The notes under the pieces: generated by a model
Databases searched by the model: none
What the model was told of the DNA's origin: nothing
The model's input: only the letters and a program-made list of their open reading frames with translations
Source: Cavia porcellus
Taxonomy: Eukaryota; Chordata; Mammalia; Rodentia; Caviidae
Direction of reading: 5' to 3'
Assembly (NCBI RefSeq): GCF_034190915.1
Contig: NW_026947490.1
Location: 64,345,494-64,409,493, forward strand
Length of the DNA: 64,000 bases
In this document: positions 57,462-64,000 of the stretch, one piece after another
How positions within the stretch are numbered: the first letter of the stretch is position 1
How the letters are laid out: every line of letters begins with the position of its first letter
Made by a program: the position numbers and the translations under genes

Positions 57462-58015
57462 AATTCAAAATTCTTCCTGGGCCCAACCGACGCAGGGGCT
57501 GAGAATCAAGAAGCCGGACACCGTCCACCCCCACCCCCATTGTGGGCAATCAGGTGGTCTGGAGGACCGGTGGACGGATGGCAGCTGAGGCTCAGAGACA
57601 CCTGGAGGCCTGTGTTGTTCGGCTAACATTGCGGGCCTAGGGCTGGTGGTCTGAGCATGTATTGGGTCGATGACAGTGTGCAGTGTGATGGGTCTGGGGG
57701 TTTCCTTCTGCTTTGTTTTTGAGGTCCAGTTTTGTTTTGTTCCGATTTGTTGTGCTGTTTTGTTCAATGTTCTGTTTTGGCTGGTTTTGTTCCACTTTGG
57801 CTAGTTTTGCTCTGTTTTGCTGTCTGATTTTGCTATGTCTAATGGGAAGGACAATTACTGTGAAGAGGTAGGATAAATTTTGGTGGCCACTGTTGATTTG
57901 CTACTATCCTGCTTCAAAGTTCTGTACCACTTTCACTGCTTTGTTTTGATTGCCTTTACTCTGTTTTGTTGGGTTTTATTCTCTTTAAAATTAAAAAAAA
58001 AATTAAAATTCAAAA
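57462..58015 (+). mobile_element. 0.54-kb L1-derived mini-retroposon without ORFs
   Basis: The body is 57471-58006, flanked by AATTCAAAA (57462-57470 and 58007-58015). The first part is GC-rich, like an L1 5' UTR (CCGACGCAGGGG; GGACACCGTCCACC). The middle is a TGTTTTG-rich run. The last part (57840-57990) matches one about 150-bp module of the L1 3' UTRs in this window (GCCACTGTTGATTTGCTACT, CTGCTTCAAAGTTCTG, CTCTGTTTTG). It ends CTCTTTAAAATTAAAAAAAA. It looks like a 5' UTR joined to a 3' UTR with all coding sequence absent. Confidence 0.65.
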
Positions 58016-58037
58016 AGTAATTAAATGAAGAAGCGCA

Positions 58038-58125
58038 GGCCAGGGGATTAGCTCAGCGGTGTAAGCACCTACCTGGCAAGCACGAGGTCAGAAGTTTGAT
58101 CCCCAATACAAAAAAAAATCCTGCA
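58038..58125 (+). mobile_element. tRNA-derived SINE
   Basis: GGCCAGGGGATTAGCTCAGC, CACCTACCTGGCAAGCACGA and AGAAGTTTGATCCCCAATAC, followed by A9. Confidence 0.9.
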
Positions 58126-58295
58126 AACTAAAGTATCATACAGTTCTTATCTACTAAAAAGGTAATGTGTGAATAAAATGGCTACAGTAACTTTTATTAG
58201 CAACAAAAGAATAAAACTGTACTCACTAATTTGGGGGACATGTGTATAATCTTTACTAAAATAATTTTGTACATTATATACAATATATTTTAGTT

Positions 58296-58389
58296 AATTT
58301 TTATTTATTTATTTAGGTACCAGGGATTGAACTCACAATCTTGTACTCGCCAGGCAGGCACTTACACCACTGAGCTAAATCCCTGGCCC
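58296..58389 (-). mobile_element. tRNA-derived SINE, antisense
   Basis: The minus strand reads AGGGCCAGGGATTTAGCTCA, through GATTGTGAGTTCAATCCC and GGTACC, into an AAAT-rich tail. Confidence 0.9.
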
Positions 58390-58926
58390 TATGGGTCATT
58401 TTCACTGTACTTACTTAAGGAATATAATTTTTGCAGGTTTAAAACTAGCTTTAAATTTCATGCACCACTATGATGATAGCTTATTTCTGAAAAATGAAAG
58501 AGCAATTTACTGCTAACTAAATCTTAGAAGAAATGATAGTATCAGCAAAGATTAAGCCTCAGGGGAAGGTTTACAATCTTTGGTGTTTCCAGAACAAATA
58601 AGGCATGGCAGGCACTTCACAGATAGATATTTGTTCAATGAGACCAGATATATATGAATATTTTATACAGTATAAATGATGCTACAAAAACTAATGATCC
58701 TGGAAAATGATTATACTCCACAAGTAAGAGAGAGAGAGAAAAAAAGACAAATGGTACATAAACATTTCAGTTACAACTGCTCTAAGATTTACTAATTATT
58801 TGGTACCCTGGTACACAGTAAATTAAGTGTTTCACATATACTAGATAATCATAGGATATATGCCAATATATTAACCACACTAAGAATTACTCGGTACGGT
58901 CAGTCAGTAGACGATTTCTGTGTGTG

Positions 58927-59001
58927 TGGCGCTGGGGTGGAACTGAGGGGCCTCATGCATGCTGGGCACGGGCTCTGCTACTGAGCTACATCCCCTGTCA
59001 A
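58927..59001 (-). mobile_element. ID-like SINE, antisense
   Basis: The minus strand shows GGGGATGTAGCTCAGTAGCA and CATGCATGAGGCCCCTCAGT. Confidence 0.75.
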
Positions 59002-59721
59002 ACCAATTCTGAAAGCATACATATATGCAAAAGTGTCTCTAGCAAACAAAAACTTAAAAAATCACTAATTCTAAGTGGTATTGCAAAGCTAAAGTGAAAG
59101 GGTTTGGAAGCATGTATGGAGCGAACATGGCTCTCCTCTCTTACACACGCACTGCCAAGTCTGTATTTTGACAATGCAAGGGCAGAAGAACCAGAGTGAC
59201 GGTGAGGACCAGCACGGAGCAGGACAGCCCCTCTGGGCTCATTCACGGCAGCCGGCTGCATCCTGGAACACGGCACATCTGAGAGGGTTATGTGTGTGTA
59301 CATTTTCAAAACTAGGGAACTCTGGAGTGAAAATGGGTTTATTATGTTTAAAATCCTTAAAACTTGCAATAAAGTTGCCTTTTAACTTTTAATTCTCATC
59401 TTTTTATGTTATTTGTAAGAGGAATGAACAATATTTTAAAGGGGGCAAAATGATGACCTTTTTTCCTGGTACATTGGATTAAAAACTAACCTGGTTCAGC
59501 TGGGCTGGAAACACAAACGTTTTTATTTTAATCATAAATACTTACATTGTTAATATGTATATATATTCTTTTATATGTATGATAAATTTCATAAATTTAA
59601 AAATTCAGTGTTTCTAAACACTCAGGAAAATTAATCCAAAAATCCATTGATTTATCTTAAGAATAAATAGCATTTTAACATTTGGGACTATCAATATAAT
59701 TGAGGAAAACAGGTTTCTTAC
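59002..59721. other. intronic stretch, nothing recognised
   Basis: No feature seen before the exon donor. Confidence 0.5.
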
Positions 59722-59770
59722 CTCATATTCTATACAAGGATCTGGAGAATCATCAGTACAGTGAATAAAT
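59722..59770 (-). CDS. CDC123: CDC123 exon FIHCTDDSPDPCIEYE
   Basis: 49 nt, entering with A (third base of a split Pro codon) and encoding FIHCTDDSPDPCIEYE, leaving in phase 0. Acceptor CTCCAAAG, donor GTAAG. This is the most upstream exon in the window. The preceding residues (FTQP region in human) are not found up to base 64000. Confidence 0.96.
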
Positions 59771-59835
59771 CTTTGGAGAGAAAAAAAAGGCAATTTTTTC
59801 TTACTTATATAAGTTTATGCACATACTTATATAAA

Positions 59836-59839
<4 letters not shown>

Positions 59840-59871
<32 letters not shown>
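59840..59871. repeat. (GT)n microsatellite
   Basis: About 15 GT units beside an antisense B1, in the CDC123 intron 70 bp above the exon acceptor. Confidence 0.95.
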
Positions 59872-59873
<2 letters not shown>

Positions 59874-59877
59874 CAAT

Positions 59878-60020
59878 TTTTTTTTTGAGATAGGCTGTGT
59901 AGTTCAGGCTGGCCTTGAACTCACTATGTAGTCTAGCCTGACCCTGAACTTGTAGAAATTCTCTTGCCTCAGCCTCCCAAGTGCTAGGATTAAAGGTGTC
60001 ACTATAGAGTCCAGCTATCA
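59878..60020 (-). mobile_element. B1-type SINE, antisense
   Basis: TTTTTTTGAGATAGGCTGTG, CTTGAACTCACTATGTAGTC and CCTCCCAAGTGCTAGGATTA mark a reversed B1. Confidence 0.9.
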
Positions 60021-61598
60021 TACTAATATTTAATGTGAATTGGGTTTTATTAAAAGCATCAAAGGATTAATTCAAATTCAATGATAAAAACATTTATTAA
60101 GCACATTCAATTCTATGCATTAGCCTAAGTACTGCAACATAATGTTAAGAGTTCGTTTAGTCATGCACATGGTATAATCCATTTTCTGTCAAAAAGGTAA
60201 GGAAATTAAGAACCAAAAGAGTTCAAATGTAACAAACGAGCCAGGACTCTAAGTTAGCCTCCACACTCTTGACAAGGCAGATGCACTGCCATTTCATCCA
60301 CTCTCACTGAGTTCCCAGGGCAGGGCCAGCGGGCAGACCACTTCTCTCATTCTGCGTGTGAAGTCATATGGTCAATCCCCTCCTCCTACACACTCTTAAA
60401 GTAAGATCTGGTTGACAGCATATTCAGTACCCCACTACACATCTCTCTGTGAAAACCCTGCTTCATCAACAATACTGTGTACCATTCATTAACCTGTGCC
60501 AGAGACGGGGCTGGGCACCCATAATGCTAAAATAACCACAATGGCTCTGTCAGCCACATCTGGTGGGGAAAGCTAACGAGTAGACAAAGAATCTCAAAAC
60601 ACCGGGAGAAATAAGACAAAATATTCCAAGAGCAGAGGAAGAACTGAGCGGCTGTGTGCCATGTGTGGGTGGGAGAGAAGCAGTGGTTGACAAGAGGCTC
60701 ATATTTATGGCAAAGAAAAATATGCCAAGGCACAGAGGGAAGTGAGACCTGCTTCCCAGTGTACAAAGAACTGCAGGAGGTCAGTAACCATGGAAGCAAA
60801 ACGCAAGGGCGGAACTGCTAAATGCCTGGACTGGACAAAAGTTTCGGCTGGCACAAGTACCCCGATCACAAAGGGTCACATCTGAACAAGGAGGAGTTAT
60901 AAAGGTCTCAGCTATGTAAGGCAGGTTACTTCATGCAGGCACGCAGATGTCTGCAGCACAGCGCTGTCAGACCTATTTGGGGAAAGGATAGCAATGCAGG
61001 CATAGGGGAGATACTAGTAACTGACCAGAAATAAGCAAACTCAAAAGAGGGAGAAGTTGAAGGCAGTATTATTTGGAAGAAATAACCACACTGTTACAGA
61101 AGCTGAAGCAGAAGTGACTGCTTGAGGCAGATGAAAGCATCCTGGAGAATACCAAGAATCGAAGAGTGCACAGCAGCAGAGAAGCCAGAGATAAGCTCAG
61201 TGAAAGAAATGACGGCTGCAAATCAGAGGGAGAGGGTTCGGCCAGGGAAAGAGAACTGGCTTGGCCACCTCAGGTTAGGCTGGCTGCCCCCGGGTCTGTA
61301 ACTGCTGCACAGCAGGCTCACAGGATGCTCGCACAGGTGAGAAACGATCACAGAGCACCCAGGCCTGAAAGGGCGCTAAGGAAACTAAAGCACATCCCTT
61401 GGACGGCCTGACTGTGCAAGGTCGGAAAGAGGCATGTCACACGGAGAAAAGAAGACAGTCGGCTGTCTTCAGTTTTTATTTTTTGACTCTAAGAATCAGC
61501 AGGTCTCCTAACAGAAAGCAAAAGGAAAGAAAAGCAAAATGGCACACACATACACACGCACGTGCACGTGAGAACAATACATAAAACAATATTTTCTT
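60021..61598. other. CDC123 upstream intron, nothing recognised
   Basis: I searched for the next CDC123 exon (coding SSDFITRDFTQP in human) and did not find it. No SINE seen. A (CA)n-like tract lies at 61544-61570. Confidence 0.45.
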
Positions 61599-61682
61599 CG
61601 TGATGCTACCGATCAAACTCAGGGCCCAGCATATATGAGGCAAATGTTCTATTACTGAGTTACATTCCCAGCTTGAAAATAC
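61599..61682 (-). mobile_element. ID-like SINE, antisense
   Basis: The minus strand shows AGCTGGGAATGTAACTCAGT and CAAACTC-type B box sequence reversed. It lies head-to-tail with the sense copy that follows. Confidence 0.7.
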
Positions 61683-61691
61683 TTGTAAATA

Positions 61692-61785
61692 TGTTTGGGG
61701 AAACAGCATAGCTCAGTGGTGGCTTAGCACATGTAAGGCCCTGGGTTCAATCCCCAGCACCCTCCCCGCAAAAAAGAAAAGCGTC
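61692..61785 (+). mobile_element. ID-like SINE
   Basis: GGGGAAACAGCATAGCTCAG, GTAAGGCCCTGGGTTCAATC and CCCAGCACC, followed by GCAAAAAAGAAAAG. Confidence 0.8.
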
Positions 61786-63894
61786 TTAAGTCATTCACAA
61801 ATAAAACTGAAAAGGTTTTTTATTTCCCTAACTACATGATTATGTGATTTACACAACAAACTGTAACCGATTTAGTTTATCTAATCAGTTGAAAATCCTG
61901 AGAAAATAGAATTTCTACTACTGCTAATAATTGGGTACGGACTGGTACAATCTGCACTGCACAAACAGGTACACATGGTGTTTTGGGTAAGAGCTAGTGG
62001 CTTTTCTCTACACTCGCTGGCTTTAAATACTGAACATCTATTATGTGGCAGGCACCACGTGAAGTACTTTATTCTAGCCGTGTAGTTAAATCCTTGCACT
62101 AATCCTATGAGAACTGCTGTTACTGCTGTCTATGCTTTTCACAAGAGGGTGCCACAGCCCAGAACGGTGAGACAACAACTGTGTGGGGGTGCACTGTATC
62201 ACATGCACACTTTTCTTCTCAGGCACAGAGAGGTCTAGAGCTGTTACTAAAATATCTATGTAACTTAACAACAAAAGGACAACCAAACCAAAAATACCCT
62301 CCAGCAATACTGGCAAGCCTTTACGCTCTGGCACCATTGTTAAAAAACAAAAACAAAACAAAACCTCAACATTAACCAAATTCTATTTCCATAGTATAAG
62401 ATGGATCTTCCGAATGCCAATGTGTGTAAAACTTCTGTTTTATACATTTGAGAACACACTGGTGGTATTTTAAGACCTCATTTTTCTCTGGAAAGAAAAA
62501 AAGAATCCCTTGCTTCACATCAAACTAATTTAAAGATGTTACCCAGAGGACCTATAATCCAAGACTAGGAAACTGACTTTAAATATATTTAATTTTTTAA
62601 AAATAAAAATTAATCTCAGAGGTTGATTCACATTAATCAAAATTAAGGTCATGAACTATCAGGTTAATAAAAGCTAACATAATTATATTATTCATAAAAA
62701 AAAACCCTTTTCCCTCCCAGCTTTAGCAGATGGAACATCATTAGGGATGTTTCTGAACTGCTCCACTCCACATTTTCTGTGTTTGGACACAGAGCAAAAT
62801 TAAGAGACTAGTAAAATACTCTGAGTTTGATAATCTTCAAAAGGAGAATAGGAAAATGTTTCATTGAACATTAAGGAAACGAGGGGCCTGAAGTTAAAAA
62901 AAGAAAAAAGAAAATTGCAGTCAGGATCTTGGGCCTGTACTCTATTACAACGGTTCTCCAACACAAAAAATCTCAATCGGAAATGCTTTGAAATGCAAAA
63001 CTTTTTGAGAATCAACATAATACAAGTGGGAATTTCTACATCTGCCCTCACGTGGCAAATCAGTCATTTGTGCACTGAATACGTATAAAGATACCTTCAG
63101 CCCACATGGGTGGAAGGTGTGTATGACACAAATCAATTTTATGTTTAGACTTGGGTTCCATTCCCAAGGACCTCTCTGTATTTGCAAATATTTCAAAAAT
63201 CTGCAAATACCAAAATTCCAAAACATTCCCAGTCCCAAAAATTTCACATCAGCTATTCAACCTGTATTATCTTAGGAAAGTCAGCTTCTCTGGATGGCTT
63301 AGTTGTCTCACTAATAAAGAGTACACAGAACTGGGTGGCTTACAATGTTTTTTGTGCAAATTTGTACACAACTTGGCAGGTCTTCTCCTTTTCTTTCTGC
63401 ATTTATCTGCTTACGTACTTTATACACAATGAATCACAGGGTACGTTTAAGCATACTGGGTTTGGAAATAGAGGATTGGAATGACCCTGGAGTATTTTCC
63501 AAAATCCATCCCTAGAGATCTTCATTAAGCGTTCAACATGGGGCTCAGATTCATTTGTGTTAGAGAAGGCGATTCTTAGGAGAAGCCCCAGTGCTAAACC
63601 TGTAAGAGGTCCCTGGACGGATGACAGGAAATGCGCATTAGCCAGTTCCAGGCCTCTTCCTCAGTGATGAAGAAGCAGGCACACAGAAGAAGCCACACAC
63701 TGGCACAGACAAGGGACCCAGCACAGCCTGTGGTGCAGCAGTGTCCAGTAGCAACACTTAGCATGGTCACTGCAGGACTGAGCTTGCTTGCAAGTGCAAG
63801 CAGGTGGCCATTCTGTAAAAACTGTCAAATCGGTGGCTAAGTTAGAAGGATCCAAAGAAATATGGGTAACTTCATTGTTTCTTTTAAGAGTTAG
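61786..63894. other. CDC123 upstream intron, nothing recognised
   Basis: 2.1 kb, AT-rich, with no repeat or exon I can support. Confidence 0.45.
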
Positions 63895-64000
63895 ACATTG
63901 AGCAGGGCCTGTAGTCCCATCTGTCTGAGAGACTGAGGCAGGAAGATAGCAAGTTTGAGCCCAAACTGGTCAACCTAGCACCCCAGACCTTATCGAAAGA
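63895..64000 (+). mobile_element. B1-type SINE, cut by the window end
   Basis: GAGCAGGGCCTGTAGTCCCA, GAGACTGAGGCAGGAAGATA and CAAGTTTGAGCCCAAACTGG. It resembles the B1 half of the B1-dID dimers; any ID half would lie beyond base 64000. Confidence 0.75.

Larger units (their letters stand above)
35320..64000 (-). other. CDC123: CDC123 gene, 3' part (last seven exons)
   Basis: CDC123 is an ATP-grasp-fold cytosolic chaperone needed to assemble translation initiation factor eIF2, acting on its gamma subunit. Seven exons on the minus strand (59770-59722, 55253-55178, 53805-53683, 52846-52818, 42063-41935, 36243-36106, 35566-35540) join in frame into the C-terminal 189 residues. All introns are GT-AG; sizes are 4468, 1372, 836, 10754, 5691 and 539 bp. 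The upstream part (about 145 residues) is not in the window, and I found no further exon between 59771 and 64000. In human, NUDT5 lies upstream and CAMK1D downstream; neither is seen here. The introns are packed with retroposons, mostly antisense. Confidence 0.95.

Noticed and set aside
59771..64000. A further upstream CDC123 exon
   Set aside because: I searched the minus strand for sequence coding the residues before FIHC (the SSDFITRDFTQP region in human) and found none, so the next exon is probably outside the window.

Overview
This window is mammalian nuclear DNA. It has spliced exons, is dense in LINE-1 and SINE copies, and has no bacterial features. The SINEs are rodent-type: 7SL-derived B1, tRNA-Ala/ID-type monomers, and B1-dID dimers (B1 followed by an ID-like unit). 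B1-dID dimers are known from squirrel, dormouse and beaver-related rodents, and the young tRNA SINE does not look like the squirrel ID consensus. A non-muroid rodent, perhaps beaver-like, is my best guess; the species is not settled.

The only host gene I can support is CDC123, on the minus strand. Its last seven coding exons lie between 59770 and 35540, all with GT-AG splice sites and consistent phases. They encode 189 residues plus one base of a split codon, a little over half of the roughly 336-residue protein, and include the ATP-grasp metal-binding region (IDFNP). A short 3' UTR with an AATAAA signal ends near 35320. The upstream exons and promoter lie beyond base 64000.

Bases 1-35300 are intergenic, downstream of CDC123. 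They hold an L1 3' part (1-2552), an old L1 (3940-6020), scattered SINEs, several MaLR-type LTR fragments, and a diverged direct-repeat pair (15345-15712 and 16975-17352). They also hold a nested block at 17650-29180: a dead piggyBac-type transposase gene is split by an L1 (19310-28435), which is itself split by a nearly complete younger L1 (20354-27340). Target-site duplications support both insertion steps.

The CDC123 introns carry two long retroposons on the plus strand (38735-41872 and 48760-52379). Each has a 5' UTR, an almost intact L1-type ORF1 and a long 3' UTR, but no ORF2, in the manner of half-L1 (HAL1) elements, and each is flanked by target-site duplications. Their 3' UTRs, that of the complete L1, that of the outer L1, and a 0.5 kb mini-element at 57471-58006 share a degenerate module of about 150 bp. 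The complete L1 also has five head-to-tail copies of a 123-bp unit that starts inside the last codons of ORF2.
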